From the NCBI RefSeq assembly GCF_963169125.1, contig NC_084801.1, positions 114,417,061-114,481,060 on the forward strand: 64,000 nt of DNA. The letters are read 5' to 3'. The notes under the pieces were generated by a model. The model had not been told where the DNA came from. It did not search any database and was given only the letters and a program-made list of their open reading frames with translations. Both the position numbers and the translations under genes were made by a program. The DNA is from Humulus lupulus (taxonomy: Eukaryota; Streptophyta; Magnoliopsida; Rosales; Cannabaceae). Of the stretch, positions 34,659-46,302 are shown piece after piece (the stretch's first letter is position 1; every line of letters begins with the position of its first letter).

Positions 34659-37339
34659 TCAAGCCCTTCCAAGGCGCTCTGAGGATGTAACCTCTTCAGT
34701 CTCCTGCTCGCCCGCGGTGGAAGCATCCCCGGTCTCAGACTACTCTTGTAGGATCCGAGCTTTGAACTTCTCGAGGTATGGATCCCACACTTCAAAAGCC
34801 AGGAAGGAGAAGTTACCATCCTGGTTGAAGGCTCAGCAGTGATACATCATGCTCTCCATGGAGGACATCAAGGCCACCTTCTCCTCTTTAACAACAACCT
34901 CGGCCTCCAACTACTTGGCTTTGACCTCAGCGACCTCGACTTGAAGAGTGGCAAGGAAACCTTTGTAGCCTGGTCACTTTCTTGAGACGATGCAAGGGCA
35001 GCCTTGGCATAGAGCTCGCCTTTTTGAGCAGCTACAAGGGCAGCTTTGGCAGCTCGCTCGTTTTCCTGAGTAGCAGTCAGGGTGGACTGGAGAGCTCAGC
35101 TTGAAGCTCCTCATTCCTAGCCCTGGCCCGAGCTATACAGTGGTGCTGAACTAGGACCGACTGCAAAAAATAAGGAAACAAGTTAGACGCATAGTGGGGT
35201 AAAATAAAAAATAATAATATATATATATGTTCAACTAAGGAAAACTATCTTACCGTGAGGGTTATCCCCAAGGCGGACTCTAGGATGTTCTCTGGGCTCC
35301 TCTCTTCTATTGTCCTCAAGTCCCTCGGGTTGGCTTTGTATATATGCTCCACCACGTGGTTCTCCGTCTCATAGAGAGTCCCCCGAAAGGTATCGGGGAT
35401 CTTCTCCAAGTCCTAAGGGTTGACTGGGATGCGCATGGTGGTGGTGAGGACAATCAGAGTTGTGGAAATCGAGGAGGAGGCGGAGGAGCACCCCTTTTCT
35501 TCATCGCGACAGAAGTCAGAGCTGCCGAGCTCGTGCCTTTGCCCTTAGCCAGGGATTTGGAGGTAGTCCCTCTTGCAGGGGGCGTTTTCTTTGCCGTGAA
35601 CTGGGGTTTCTTTATGGTAGGCCTCGAGCTGGTTTTTCCCTCCTGGAAAATCGTGTGGATACCGAGAGCTCCTGCTTGTGCCATTTCTTTGCCTGAACAG
35701 AAGGAGAAGGAAGTTAGTATACATGTAAAGTCATCAGTTTACATAAAGTGTGTATACATATACAGTATAATAAAAAGTCTTACCCTCCGGGCTATGGGAG
35801 GAGTCTATTGTCATGACCTCCGGCCTTGGAACTGCTGGAGGAGAGGGGGAGTCTAAGTCTACAATTTCATGAATTAGGGGAGGTTCAGGCTCAGGTTCTA
35901 TCTTGAGGCTGGACTCCTCTACATACTTCCTGAGTCTACGGGCAAAGGTACCCTGGAGCAGAGAGGGCCACGACCTGAGATTGGTCCCATATTCTTAAAA
36001 AAAAGGCCGACCTAAAGGATAGGGTATTGTCTACGAAAATGATGCCTTTAGGGTATCCCATGTCATGGTGTAACACTAAGTGGTCCATGCACTGGAGCAG
36101 GGTTATATTATGGTCTGGATCACTAGGGTGGCAATGGACGAGCTGGTTTGGATTAAACCTAACTAACTTAAGGTCAGCGACAGCCCTATCTAAATCCCTA
36201 TAGGGGCATGGGTTTCCTTGGTCGGAGGGGCCGGCTGCTGCCTCTGATGAAACTCGCTCTAACTCAGCGTCCCGAGCTACCTCGAGAGCCCGCCTCTTTC
36301 GCACGAGAGGTATTTCATCTTCTTCTTGCTCCTCGCCTTCGGCGGCCTCGGCATCCCCTTCATGGGTAGGCAGGAGCTCGCAGACCACCGGGAGGTTAGC
36401 CCGTATTCTTCTCAAAGCCAGAGTCTGGCCTTCAGCAATTAACTTACATGCCAACATTGTTTCATCGGTCACGAGCTGGCAGTAGTCCTTCTCACTAGGC
36501 GAAAGCCTAGATAGCGTATCATATTGACCCCCGAGGGTCACAGATTTGTCCGTCCTCGCGAATATGGCTGTACAAAAATACTACTCAATTAGTATATACA
36601 CAAGAAGTAGATCAAGATACAAAGAGAATGATTTCACGAGCTAAGAAAGGAAAGGAGACTTACGAGGATGGTTGAAGTATCGGTGTTCACAGTTGCGGAA
36701 CCCATTCGACATAAAGAATTGATCTTTATAGTCATTGGGATGGCTGGGGAGCTCGATGACCGAGGGCGAGTTTGGGAATCGAGTCAAGTAATAGAACCCA
36801 TCACCTCACCCTCGTTGTTCTGAGTTGGCCTTGAGGCAAAAAAAATAAAGGATGTCCGCTGGAGTGGGCACCTCCTACTCGTGATTTAGGAAGAGATACT
36901 TTAACCCCACCAATAGTCGGTATGAGTTCGGGGGAAGCTGAAACAGCGCCAACTTCACGTAGTTGAGGAAGTCAGCGAAGTACTGGTCCAGAGGAAGGAA
37001 GGCCCCCGCCTTCAAATGCTCATCACTCCAGGCCGCGAAGTCATCTTGGAGAGGTGCGCAGCTCCTTTCCCCTTCATACGAAGGTCGGGCTATGAGGACC
37101 CCAGACCCGACCTCGATGTTATGGGACAACATTATCTTGTTGACCCTTCCTTCAGTCGTGATCTAGGAGACAATTGTCTCTGCCTCAAAGAACGCATGAG
37201 GACAAACCACGACCTCCTTCTCCACCACGGGGCCGAAATGAGGAATAGAAGATTTGGAGGCGATCTCTTTTCCCTTGGGGATTCATCGAGACGAAGAGCT
37301 GGCTGCACTCTTCTTAAGTATGCTCTTCTTGGGTGCCAT
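34659..37339 (-). pseudogene. Antisense four-exon gene of element C/E (Transposase_28-like domain)
   Basis: Proposed exons, minus strand: 37339-36664, 36567-35784, 35692-35254, 35160-34659, about 800 codons in all. Exon 1 starts MAPKKSILKK and holds AGAFLPLDQYFADFLNYVKL and QLPPNSYRLLVGLKYLFLNHE. Splice sites: cctc/GTAAGTC to TTGTACAG, ggagG/GTAAGAC to CTGTTCAG, CACG/GTAAGAT to TTTTTGCAG. The joins read in frame (HSPEG-KEMAQAG; ITLT-SVLVQHH). Exon 2 has an acidic EEEQEEDEIPLVRKRRALE patch and ends EIVDLDSPSPP. Exon 4 is Ala/Glu/Lys-rich coiled coil. Stops in exon 1 and a T-run frameshift in exon 2 near 36000 break it. The stop is at 34659-34661. Confidence 0.8.
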
Positions 37340-38370
37340 TAGATCATGTAGTGAATAAGAACGACGAGTCACATAGTGGGCGACCCTAATATTTTATAAA
37401 GACAAAGGCAAGGAAGCACAAAAGGAAGTGATGCTTTTGAAGCCCGAGCTGAGCTAATCTCAGCCCGTTGTGTGACGCCACACTCTACCTACGCTACGCG
37501 CCTAGGTTTCCCAACTATTTAGGGATCCGTGTGTCAGAAAATTCGGCCACTACTGTCCTTGGGGGCAGTTAAGAGAAAATCCACCCAAGAAGTCGTATTC
37601 CCTAAGCAATCTGATTTTTGAATCCTAACCTTTCATCTTCTATATACCGAATGGGTATTTTCTAAAGTTGCCAAAGGCTACCCAAATCTACCCAGAAAAT
37701 ATCCTATGTCGTGAATATCATAATTTTATGAAAGGTTCCAAACCTTCTATATAAACTTAAAGTTGAAACCTACATGCCAAAAATCAAGAAGACACCCTAA
37801 TATTGACTACGACAAAGCATGAAAGAGCATGGTAAATAAAATGCAGAAATCTATAAAGAAGAGCCCATGAGAAGTGATCGGACTTATAGTATGGTCGTCG
37901 ATAGAAGAGGTGTATTTCCTAAGGACTGGAAGACTCACTCCTGAACAGCTAAAAGGCTGGGTCTCCGAAAGATTTTGCGAACAAAGGGTTTTGAGGTTTT
38001 TTTTTTTCTTTCTTTCTTTTCTCTGAGAAGGAAGGAGTTTTGAAAACACAAAAGATAGAAGATGGGGAAATTTTTTGAATGAATGGTGGTAAACTGTGGA
38101 ATTGACCTATCCTTTTTTATACGTAAATGGCATAAAACAACGTGAACCATCCGATTCGACCAGTTCAAGATCCGAGGGTAGTGTTTCGAAAGGTGAAACG
38201 GTGGCAAAAAGTTGGCTAGACCATTATTGCAGTCCTCAAAACTCAAACAGACGCCAATCATAGTGTTCCACGTGTCCAATACTCGAGTAGTGGGCAAGCC
38301 TGGATAATCGCGACGAAAGTTTAAAAGTCCCCACCGTGTAAGTCAGAAGTGACATCATAAAACACGAGCA
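37340..38370 (-). promoter_or_regulatory. Leader and promoter region of the C/E antisense gene
   Basis: A roughly 1 kb non-coding stretch. A minus-strand TATA box ACGTATAAAAAAGG lies at 38124-38111, ~775 bp upstream of the ATG and ~270 bp inside the 3' LTR, matching element D in both spacings. Short ORFs here are not conserved in D. Confidence 0.55.
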
Positions 38371-38387
38371 GGGAATTGGGGGGCAAA
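38371..38387 (+). promoter_or_regulatory. Polypurine tract of element C/E
   Basis: GGGAATTGGGGGGCAAA abuts the 3' LTR start TGTGCATCC. Confidence 0.8.
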
Positions 38388-39164
38388 TGTGCATCCTAAA
38401 ATATAGCACGATTCTTTTATTCAGCTCGTGTATAGCTGGCGAGTAAAGGACTCCAATAGATGATCCATAAGTTCATATTTTCTCCACAAAGGCAACACAA
38501 TTCCCCAGGTCAATAACACGAGCTGGGGAATGCAAAGCAATAAGTACGAGCTTGTAATGTTTATAAGACATAGCATCCGTGACACGAGCTCACGATGCAT
38601 TCAGCTTGGGGTACGCTAGAGACCTGACGTATCCTTAGATCCTTAAGAAACCCAAATACATTATACAGACGTGCATAGTTAGACACGGCATGTCCGCGGA
38701 TCCCTGAAAACCCAGACACGTAATATAATCGTGCATTGTCTAGCATGACAGGTCTGATTATCTCTGAGGATCCATGATCAGTTTTACCGAATGATCAGAC
38801 CATGCCTTAGGATAAATTGTAATATTTATAATTAGTGTTGTACAGCTTACACTGGGGTTTAAGTCACGTGATGACCCTAAGGCCTCTCCAGGGATTTTCT
38901 CTATAAATACTAAGATCTTGGATAGGAAAAGGATTTTTTTGGTAATGCAAAAGCTCTGTCAAAATTTAGAGAGAAAAATAGTAATAATATAGACTTGTGG
39001 ACTAAGTGGATTTTAACCCCCGAACCACGTAAAAAAAGATGAGTGTTCTTGAGAGTTATTTTCTGGTGCTCTTGAGTATCATTTCCTTATTGCGGTTTAT
39101 CATTAAGCATTAATTCATCCCAGCTATTTTCATAATTCACTGTTGGTTAAAAATCGTGTCAACA
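38388..39164 (+). repeat. 3' LTR of element C/E
   Basis: 777 bp, starting TGTGCATCCTAAAATATAGC and ending AAAAATCGTGTCAACA. A CTATAAATAC box lies at about 38911-38920. The partial LTR at 8834-9379 is its relative. The LTR ends 31 bp before the ATG of the G antisense gene, so its promoter now points into that gene. Confidence 0.88.
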
Positions 39165-39904
39165 GATGAACCCTCACCTTTTTCTTCCTTGTTAGATGTC
39201 ACAGTACTCTGAGAATCAGTGGGGGCTCAAGTCTCAAATCCCTTACCACCCACCAACTCCCCGTCCCGAATCGCCTTTCACCAGAAACCAGCAACTGATC
39301 CATGAGCACGAATAACGGTGCGAGCAAGAAGATACATGTTGACGGTGAAATCTCGTCAACGATATAAGGTTAGAAAACTAAGACTATATTGCCAAATGTA
39401 TCTCAGAAGAAGATGGAGAAAACTTGAAAGAGTAAATGTGTAGAACTGCAATGGAGTCGAAACTGTATATTATTTAACAGCCTTAGCATACAATCAATTT
39501 TCCAACCCTTTTTCTAGAGGGGTGATGACCTATTTATACTGGAGCTCTAATGGCTCCCCATACATTGTGGTCCCAGGGGACAAGATTGTACAGAGGTACA
39601 TTTTCAGGGTAGTGGCACAGGTCGTGGTGGAGCAGAAGGTTATGGTGTCGGCCTGGTACATAGTCAGAGGTATGCATGTAGTGCTTCCACTCTCTGTACA
39701 AATCCGTACCTCCACTACTTGTAGGACACAGATGTCAGAGTCATGCCTTTGCCCTTTTTCAGGGTTGTACATCCCGTGCTTGTACATTTATCTCATTCCT
39801 AGTGGTCCCCTTTACCTAAATATCTTCTCTAGGTTTCTTTATATTTTAGTAAGTGTCGATCCATACTTCTTTTATCCCGTCCTTACCTCCAGGTAGGAGG
39901 CCTG

Positions 39905-40975
39905 GAAATAGGCATGTATGAGGCTTGGGGATGGGTCTCACAAGGCAAGACCCTTGGTGCCTAAGCGAGTATCCAAGCATGACTTGGGCATTCACGAGGC
40001 ATGAGGATTGGTCTCACAAGGCAAGACCCTTGGTGCCTAAGTGAGTACCCATGTATGACCCGGGCATTCACGAGGCTCGGACATGGGTCTCACAAGGCGT
40101 GATGGGGTTGCATGAGGGCCACAAGACGATGGTGGTACGAGGCTCCTTAGTGTGGTCATACCTCGCGAGACGCACACGAGCGTGGTGAGGTGTGTCTTGA
40201 TGTGCGAGGCATTGGCACGCATCTGGGTCGCGAGGCGCGCGGGTGAGGGCAGCCTCGCATAGTGAGACCCTTGTGGCCTTGGCAGGCGCATGTGGGGGAA
40301 GGGTAGCCTCGCATGCGGGGGAAGGGCAGCCTCGCATAGTGGGACCCTTATGGCCTTGGCAGGCGCATGCAGGGGAAGGGTAGCCTCGCATGCGGGGGAA
40401 GGGCAGCCTCGCATAGTGAGACCCTTGTGGCCTTGGCAGGCGCATGCGGGGGAAGGGTAGCCTCGCATGCGGGGGAAGGGCAGCCTCGCATAGTGGGACC
40501 CTTGTGGCCTTGGCAGGCGCATGCGGGGGAAGGGTAGCCTCGCATGCGGGGGAAGGGCAGCCTCGCATAGTGAGACCCCTGTGGCCTTGGCAGGCGCATG
40601 CGGGGGAAGGGTAGCCTCGCATGCGGGGGAAGGGCAGCCTCGCATAGTGGGACCCTTGTGGCCTTGGCAGGCGCATGCGGGGGAAGGGTAGCCTTGCATG
40701 CGGGGGAAGGGCAGCCTCGCATAGTGGGACCCTTGTTGCCTTGGCAGGCGCATGTGGGGGAAGGGTAGCCTCGCATGCGGGGGAAGGGCAACCTCGCATA
40801 ATGAGACCCTTGTGGCCTTGGCAGGCGCATGCGAGGGAAGGGTAGCCTCGCATGCGGGGGAAGGGCAGCCTCGCATAATGAGACCCTTGTGGCCTTGGCA
40901 GGCGCATGCGGGGGAAGGGTAGCCTCGCATGCGGGGGAAGGGCAGCCTCGCATAGTGAGACCCTTGTGCGTGGTC
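39905..40975. repeat. 77-bp minisatellite
   Basis: Two degenerate ~77-bp units (GGTCTCACAAGGCAAGACCC..., about 39934, 40011 and a partial near 40086) precede a regular array whose units start GTGAGACCCTTGTGGCCTTG at 40262, 40339, 40416, 40493, 40570, 40647, 40724, 40801, 40878 and 40955, exactly 77 bp apart. Within each unit a GCATGCGGGGGAAGGG-AGCC block occurs twice. The array is GC-rich on a background of AT-rich DNA. It ends at the F insertion site. Confidence 0.92.
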
Positions 40976-40988
40976 GGGGGGTGCATGG

Positions 40989-41602
40989 TGTGGCGTGCTG
41001 CCCCTTTGGCACACCCACATGGGGCCATTTTGTAATGAGCATGCCTTGGTGCTTGATCATTAGTCAAGTCTTGCACCAAGCAACCTCATGGGATAGGGTA
41101 GTGGCAGTTTTGTAATATTGCATATGTCTCCCAGACAAAAATCATATATGTTCCTGGGAAGACTTTATTTCCCTAGAAGGCTCCTTAGGGGGAGGTGACC
41201 TGGTGACTTAGGGAAGCACCATGGCCATCAGCAGATAGGGGCCAAAGCTGTGTACTCCCTTGCCCTATCAAGGCTATATATTAATGAAATAACATTTATC
41301 TATACTTGTCCCTGTGTACTTCCTTGTTGCTTATGCGTTGCTTGTTTGTTACCTTCGTTGGGCCTTTGTGTGCCACTTGCCTTGTTGTGTGCTTTGTGTT
41401 GTGTGGACGTTCCTAGGAATGACTTGCTTTGTGCTTGCTCATACTTCGTTATGGCCCGTTGCATGTCCGAGATGTGTATGTGGCTAATCGCTGAGTTTGT
41501 TTGCCTGTAGGTGTGTGTTGTAGGCTGACTTGCTAGCTTGAAGAGTCTGCAAGTGCCGCACGTTCCGTCTAGTTGGAATCCCCAAATAGCCGGCTCGTGA
41601 CA
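40989..41602 (+). repeat. 5' LTR of element F
   Basis: 614 bp, TGTGGCGTGCTGCCCC to CCGGCTCGTGACA. TATA-like CTATATATT at 41274-41282. Two C/T differences from the 3' LTR, in the GCTTATG(C/T)GTT and GGCTAA(T/C)CGC contexts. Confidence 0.96.
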
Positions 41603-41604
41603 GT

Positions 41605-41617
41605 TGGTATCAGAGCC
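41605..41617 (+). promoter_or_regulatory. Primer binding site of element F (initiator Met-tRNA type)
   Basis: TGGTATCAGAGCC begins two bases after the 5' LTR and is the standard plant initiator-Met tRNA complement. Confidence 0.95.
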
Positions 41618-41647
41618 AAGTTAGAAAGCGCTTGGCAAAAACACACT

Positions 41648-44600
41648 ATGGTGAACCACACTCAGAGGATCGAAGCTCTTGAGAAGCGAGTTGGGGAACT
41701 GGATGGCCTGGACGAGAGGGTCAGGGATCTTTCCTTTGCAAGTCAGGACTCGGGTTCGTCTGATGCATACAATCGCATAGCTGCGTTGGAGAAGGAGAAT
41801 GATGTTCTTCTATCCAGAATTATCGCGTTGGAGAAAAGAAACACTCCAACAAGTACTTCTGTTTCCCCGAGGTGGGAAGAGCGCATCGCGGCAGTGGAGC
41901 GCATGCTAAAGGAACAAGAAGTTTCAATAAATGACACAACGGAAGATTGCAGGGAGGCAGTCGGTGTGCTCAGAGAAGAAATGGCTGAGCTTACTGCCAA
42001 GGTAAACCTGACCATGCGAGCGGTTGGGAATGCCCCTGCAACAGGGCCGATGGGTATGGAATATGGCCGAGCCAAAGTACCCGAGCCGAGGCCCTATAAT
42101 GGGGCCAGAGATGCAAAGGATTTGGAGAATTTCCTCTTTGACATGGAACATTACTTTAGAGTCGTGCGGGCCGATTCGGAAGATGGAAAGGTCGCCATGG
42201 CTACCATGTATTTGTCGGGGGATGCCAAAGTGTGGTGGAGGACCAAATATGATGATATAGAGAATGGCAGGTGTACCATCACATCTTGGGCGGACCTGAA
42301 GAGGGAATTAAAGACGCAGTTTCTGCCAGAAAATGTAGCTTACATAGCTCGTCGCCAGTTACGAGAGCTTAAACAAGTCGGGACAGTCCGAGAGTATGTA
42401 AAGAGATTTTCAGGACTGATGCTCGATATTAAAGACATGTCCGAAGTGGACAGGCTCTTCTGCTTCCTCGAGGGACTGAAACCGTGGGCCAAGCAAGAAC
42501 TTCAAAGACAGCGGGTGACTGATCTAGCCACCGCTCAAGCTGCTGCCGAACGCTTAACAGACTACACTCCGGAGAGTAGCCTGCCGAAAAAGGCTACCCC
42601 TCCAGCCAGCTCAAGTAGCGTCGGGAGTAAGAAGTTTGGGAAGTCCTGGCAGGGCAAGAGTGGGGGAGAGAAGAGGACAGCTGAGTCCAATTCTTCCAGT
42701 GGGACAGATGCTGCTGTAGGGAAGAAGCCGCTAGCTTGTTGGATTTGCAAAGGCCCACACAAGTCGGCAGTATGCAAATTCCGGGGCCAGATAAATGCCC
42801 TCATTGGCCAAGAACAACAAGGTGAAGGAGAAGAAGAAGAAGAAGAAGAGTACGCGCACATGGGCGCTGTCCGCCTGTTGAACGCTCTCAAGAAGCATGG
42901 CGAGAAAGGGAAGAAGACCCTGGGGAAAGGGCTAATGTTCGTGGATGCCGCTATCAATGGCAAGCCTGCCAAAAGCGTGATGATTGATACTGGCGCCACC
43001 CACAACTTCATCTCTGAACTCGAAGCAAAGCGACTGGGACTAAAGCTGGAGAAAGATGCAGGCCGCATGAAGGCGGTCAACTCCAAAGCCTTGGCCACAT
43101 CTGGCGTGGCTAAAGGGGTAAACGTGAAGATCGACACGTGGGAAGGGCAGACTGATTTGGTGGTCGTCCATATGGACGACTTCGATGTAGTTTTGGGAAT
43201 GGACTTTCTAACCGAGAAAGGTGCCATTCCAATTCCTGCCACTGGAAGCTTACTCATAATGGGAGAGACTCCTTCAATGGTACCTGCAAAGGTGAAGCCA
43301 CCCCCTGCTGTGAAGCTTCTATCAGCTTTACAGTTCAAGAAGGGTGTGAGGAAGCAGGAGCCGACTTATGTAGCTGTGCCCACCGTGTTCGAAGAAGTAG
43401 TGGAAGAAATTGTTCCACTAGAAATTACGAGGGTCTTGAAGGTGTATGGGGATGTGATGCCAGATAAACTCCCCAAAGCCTTGCCACCAAAGAGGGGGAT
43501 TGATCACCAGATAGAACTGGTGCCTGGAGCGAAACCTCCAACAAAAGCGCCGTACAGAATGGCACCCCCTGAGCTAGAAGAATTGAGGAAGCAATTAAAA
43601 GAGCTATTGGAGGCAGGCTTCATCAGACCATCGAAGGCGCCATATGGCGCACCGGTGCTATTCCAGAAGAAGCACGATGGGAGCTTGAGACTGTGCATCG
43701 ACTATAGGGCTCTCAATAAGGTGACAGTTCGCAACACATACCCCATTCCTCTAATCGCTGATTTGTTCGACCAGCTAAGTGGAGCTAAATACTTCACAAA
43801 GTTGGACTTGAGATCGGGCTATTATCAGGTGAGGATTGCAGATGGGGATGAACCAAAGACTACGTGTGTTACTCGATACGGAGCATTTGAGTTTCGAGTA
43901 ATGCCGTTTGGGTTGACAAATGCACCTGCTACCTTCTGTACACTAATGAACCAAGTATTCCACGAGTATCTAGATAAGTTCGTGGTGGTGTACTTGGATG
44001 ACATCGTGGTTTATAGCGCCACGATAGAAGAGCATCAAGAACACTTGGCTCAAGTGTTTCAGAAGTTGAGAGAGAACCAGCTATATGTGAAGCGAGAGAA
44101 ATGCTCGTTTGCACAGGAGAGCATCAAGTTCTTAGGCAACGTGGTGGAACGTGGCCGTATTCGTATGGATCTGGAGAAGGTGAGGGCAATCCAGGAATGG
44201 AAAGCCCCCACAAACGTGAAAGAACTCCGCTCCTTCTTGGGCCTAGCTAACTACTATAGAAGATTTGTGGACGGCTACTCAAGAAGGGCGACACCCTTGA
44301 CCGAGCTTCTGAAAAAGGGTGTGATTTGGGCGTGGACTGACAAGTGTGCTGAAGCGTTCAGAAGTTTGAAAGAAGCCATGATGAAGGATCCTGTTCTTGC
44401 CTTGCCAACTATTAGCAAGCCCTTCGAAGTACAGACAGATGCATCGGATTATGCTCTGGGAGGGGTACTAGTACAAGAGGACCACCCAGTCGCATACGAA
44501 AGTCGCAAGCTGTCTGAAGCTGAGAGGAGGTATACTGCCCAGGAGAAGGAGCTCCTCGCAGTTATACATTGCTTGCGAGTGTGGAGGCATTACTTGCTGG

Positions 44601-46291
44601 GGTCAAAGTTCGTGGTGAAGACGGATAATGCAGCTGTGAGTCATTTCCTTACTCAGCCGAAGCTGACCCCTAAGCAGGCTCGATGGCAGGAGTTTGTGGC
44701 GGAATTCGACTTTCGTTTTGAGCACAGGGCAGGACGCTTGAACCAGGCAGCTGACGCCTTGAGTCGTAAAGCGGAGTTGGCGACTCTAAAGATCATGGCT
44801 AGTTTATCGGCTAGCGTGGTGAACACTCCACTCAAGGAACGCATTAAAGAAAACCTAGAAAAAGACCCAGTTGTCAGGACCATCCTGAAGCTCGTAAAAG
44901 AAGGCAAGACTCGCCAGTTCTGGGTGGAGGATGACCTTCTGTGGGCTAAAGGGGGACGCTTGTATGTTCCAAAAGCTGGAGATTTGCGAAGGACATTACT
45001 AAGCGAGTGTCATGACACTCTGTGGGCAGGTCATCCAGGGTGGCAGAGAACCCATGCCCTCTTGAAGCAGGGCTACTACTGGCCACAAATGCGGGACGAT
45101 GTAGTGGAGTACACCAAGACATGTCTGGTCTGCCAGCAAGACAAGGTCGATAGGAACAAGACACCTGGGTTGTTGGAGCCCTTGCGAGTCCCAAGCCGAC
45201 CGTGGGAGAGCGTGTCGCTTGACTTCATCACCAGTCTTCCGAAGACAGGAGATTTAAGTGCGATCTTGGTGGTCGTGGATAGATTCTCGAAGTATGCAAC
45301 ATTCATCCCAGTGTCGAAGTACTGTTCGGCAGAAGAGACAGCCAGACAATTTTTCAAACATATTGTCAAATATTGGGGAGTGCCCCAGAACATAGTCAGT
45401 GACCGAGATGGAAGATTCACGGGGACGTTTTGGTCCGAATTATTCAATCTCTTGGGGTCACAATTGAATATTTCCTCGAGCTACCATCCACAGACAGATG
45501 GGCAGACAGAAAGATTCAACGGGATGTTGGAAGAGTACTTGCGCCACTTTGTCAATGCCAATCAGAAGAATTGGCCGCAACTACTCGATGTAGCTCAATT
45601 TTGTTTCAACTCTCAAAAGAGTTCTTCGTCGAATAAGAGCCCTTTTGAAGTTGTTAATGGACAGCAACCACTGTTACCCCACATAGTGGACGAATATCGC
45701 GGTCGGAACCCGCGAGCCTTTCACTTCACCAAAGACTGGAAGAAGACAACAGAGATTGCCCGAGCTTATCTAGAGAAAGCCTCAAGAAGAATGAAGAAGT
45801 GGGCAGATCAGAAGCGCAGACCACTGGAGTTCAAAGCAGGTGACTTAGTGTTAATCAAGCTGCGGCCCGAACAGTTGAGATTCCGAGGGGACAAAGACAT
45901 CAGACTCGTCCGCAAGTACGAGGGTCCAGTCTCAGTCATCTCAAAAGTTGGCCTAACTTCATACAAAGTCGACCTACCCGCTTGGATGAAGATACACCCG
46001 GTCCTTCACGTCAGCAACTTGAAGTCGTATCATGAAGATCCAGCCAATCCAGAGCGCAACCAGTCAACCAGAGGAGGAGTCAGTGTTCAGCCAAGGAGCA
46101 AGCGTCAACCTGAAGAAATCCTGGCGGAAAGAACGGTCACCACTGACCGTAAAAAGCATAAGGAATATCTGGTAAAATGGAAGGGGCTCGCTGATGACGA
46201 AATCAGCTGGGAAAGGGCGGAAGACTTGAAGAAGCTCACGCAGAAGATTGAAGATCTACAAGCTACTTCGTCGAGGGCGCCGAAAGATTAA
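41648..46291 (+). CDS. gag-pol: gag-pol polyprotein of chromovirus F, 1,547 aa, intact
   Basis: The first ATG after the primer binding site ([18 protein letters not shown]) is the likely start; the frame is open upstream only because the LTR lacks a stop there. Domains with rough residues: coiled coil 5-90; gag core ~150-310 ([19 protein letters not shown]); zinc knuckle [13 protein letters not shown] ~364; protease [12 protein letters not shown] ~446; RT ~620-830 with [10 protein letters not shown] and YLDD at ~782; RNase H from [11 protein letters not shown] ~929; integrase zinc region ~1120-1165 ([12 protein letters not shown]); catalytic core with [18 protein letters not shown] and DGQTERFNG, Asp-Asp-Glu all present; C-terminal chromodomain ~1500-1530 ([22 protein letters not shown] region). 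All active-site residues I can check are intact. Chromodomains of this group guide integration through chromatin marks. Confidence 0.96.
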   Translation: MVNHTQRIEALEKRVGELDGLDERVRDLSFASQDSGSSDAYNRIAALEKENDVLLSRIIALEKRNTPTSTSVSPRWEERIAAVERMLKEQEVSINDTTEDCREAVGVLREEMAELTAKVNLTMRAVGNAPATGPMGMEYGRAKVPEPRPYNGARDAKDLENFLFDMEHYFRVVRADSEDGKVAMATMYLSGDAKVWWRTKYDDIENGRCTITSWADLKRELKTQFLPENVAYIARRQLRELKQVGTVREYVKRFSGLMLDIKDMSEVDRLFCFLEGLKPWAKQELQRQRVTDLATAQAAAERLTDYTPESSLPKKATPPASSSSVGSKKFGKSWQGKSGGEKRTAESNSSSGTDAAVGKKPLACWICKGPHKSAVCKFRGQINALIGQEQQGEGEEEEEEEYAHMGAVRLLNALKKHGEKGKKTLGKGLMFVDAAINGKPAKSVMIDTGATHNFISELEAKRLGLKLEKDAGRMKAVNSKALATSGVAKGVNVKIDTWEGQTDLVVVHMDDFDVVLGMDFLTEKGAIPIPATGSLLIMGETPSMVPAKVKPPPAVKLLSALQFKKGVRKQEPTYVAVPTVFEEVVEEIVPLEITRVLKVYGDVMPDKLPKALPPKRGIDHQIELVPGAKPPTKAPYRMAPPELEELRKQLKELLEAGFIRPSKAPYGAPVLFQKKHDGSLRLCIDYRALNKVTVRNTYPIPLIADLFDQLSGAKYFTKLDLRSGYYQVRIADGDEPKTTCVTRYGAFEFRVMPFGLTNAPATFCTLMNQVFHEYLDKFVVVYLDDIVVYSATIEEHQEHLAQVFQKLRENQLYVKREKCSFAQESIKFLGNVVERGRIRMDLEKVRAIQEWKAPTNVKELRSFLGLANYYRRFVDGYSRRATPLTELLKKGVIWAWTDKCAEAFRSLKEAMMKDPVLALPTISKPFEVQTDASDYALGGVLVQEDHPVAYESRKLSEAERRYTAQEKELLAVIHCLRVWRHYLLGSKFVVKTDNAAVSHFLTQPKLTPKQARWQEFVAEFDFRFEHRAGRLNQAADALSRKAELATLKIMASLSASVVNTPLKERIKENLEKDPVVRTILKLVKEGKTRQFWVEDDLLWAKGGRLYVPKAGDLRRTLLSECHDTLWAGHPGWQRTHALLKQGYYWPQMRDDVVEYTKTCLVCQQDKVDRNKTPGLLEPLRVPSRPWESVSLDFITSLPKTGDLSAILVVVDRFSKYATFIPVSKYCSAEETARQFFKHIVKYWGVPQNIVSDRDGRFTGTFWSELFNLLGSQLNISSSYHPQTDGQTERFNGMLEEYLRHFVNANQKNWPQLLDVAQFCFNSQKSSSSNKSPFEVVNGQQPLLPHIVDEYRGRNPRAFHFTKDWKKTTEIARAYLEKASRRMKKWADQKRRPLEFKAGDLVLIKLRPEQLRFRGDKDIRLVRKYEGPVSVISKVGLTSYKVDLPAWMKIHPVLHVSNLKSYHEDPANPERNQSTRGGVSVQPRSKRQPEEILAERTVTTDRKKHKEYLVKWKGLADDEISWERAEDLKKLTQKIEDLQATSSRAPKD

Positions 46292-46302
46292 GTGGGGGAG
46301 AG
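46292..46302 (+). promoter_or_regulatory. Polypurine tract of element F
   Basis: GTGGGGGAGAG fills the gap between the stop codon (46291) and the 3' LTR. Confidence 0.9.

Larger units (their letters stand above)
17790..39164 (+). mobile_element. Element C/E: third Tat-type gypsy, split by element D, 5' half lost
   Basis: The left part (about 17790-20249) carries RNase H, integrase and tandem repeats. The right part (34518-39164) carries the antisense gene, polypurine tract and 3' LTR. They are halves of one plus-strand element: removing D (20255-34512) with one copy of its TCTAG duplication joins them in the normal Tat order. The 5' LTR, gag, protease and RT are gone. The left breakpoint abuts B gag in opposite orientation, so a rearrangement or large deletion occurred there. 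Confidence 0.85.

Noticed and set aside
40037..41079. Three long overlapping minus-strand ORFs (243-330 codons) in three frames, Cys/Pro/His-rich
   Set aside because: They result from a 77-bp repeat with no stop in any frame; 77 is not a multiple of three, so each frame cycles through all three readings. No gene evidence.
41573..41647. Extra N-terminal codons of the F polyprotein
   Set aside because: The open frame runs back through the end of the 5' LTR and primer binding site, from a non-ATG start. The ATG at 41648 is the plausible start.
42562..43338. Minus-strand ORF of 258 codons inside F
   Set aside because: It is a shadow of the gag-protease frame, Ser/Pro/Phe-rich as expected from the complement, with no counterpart in the other elements.
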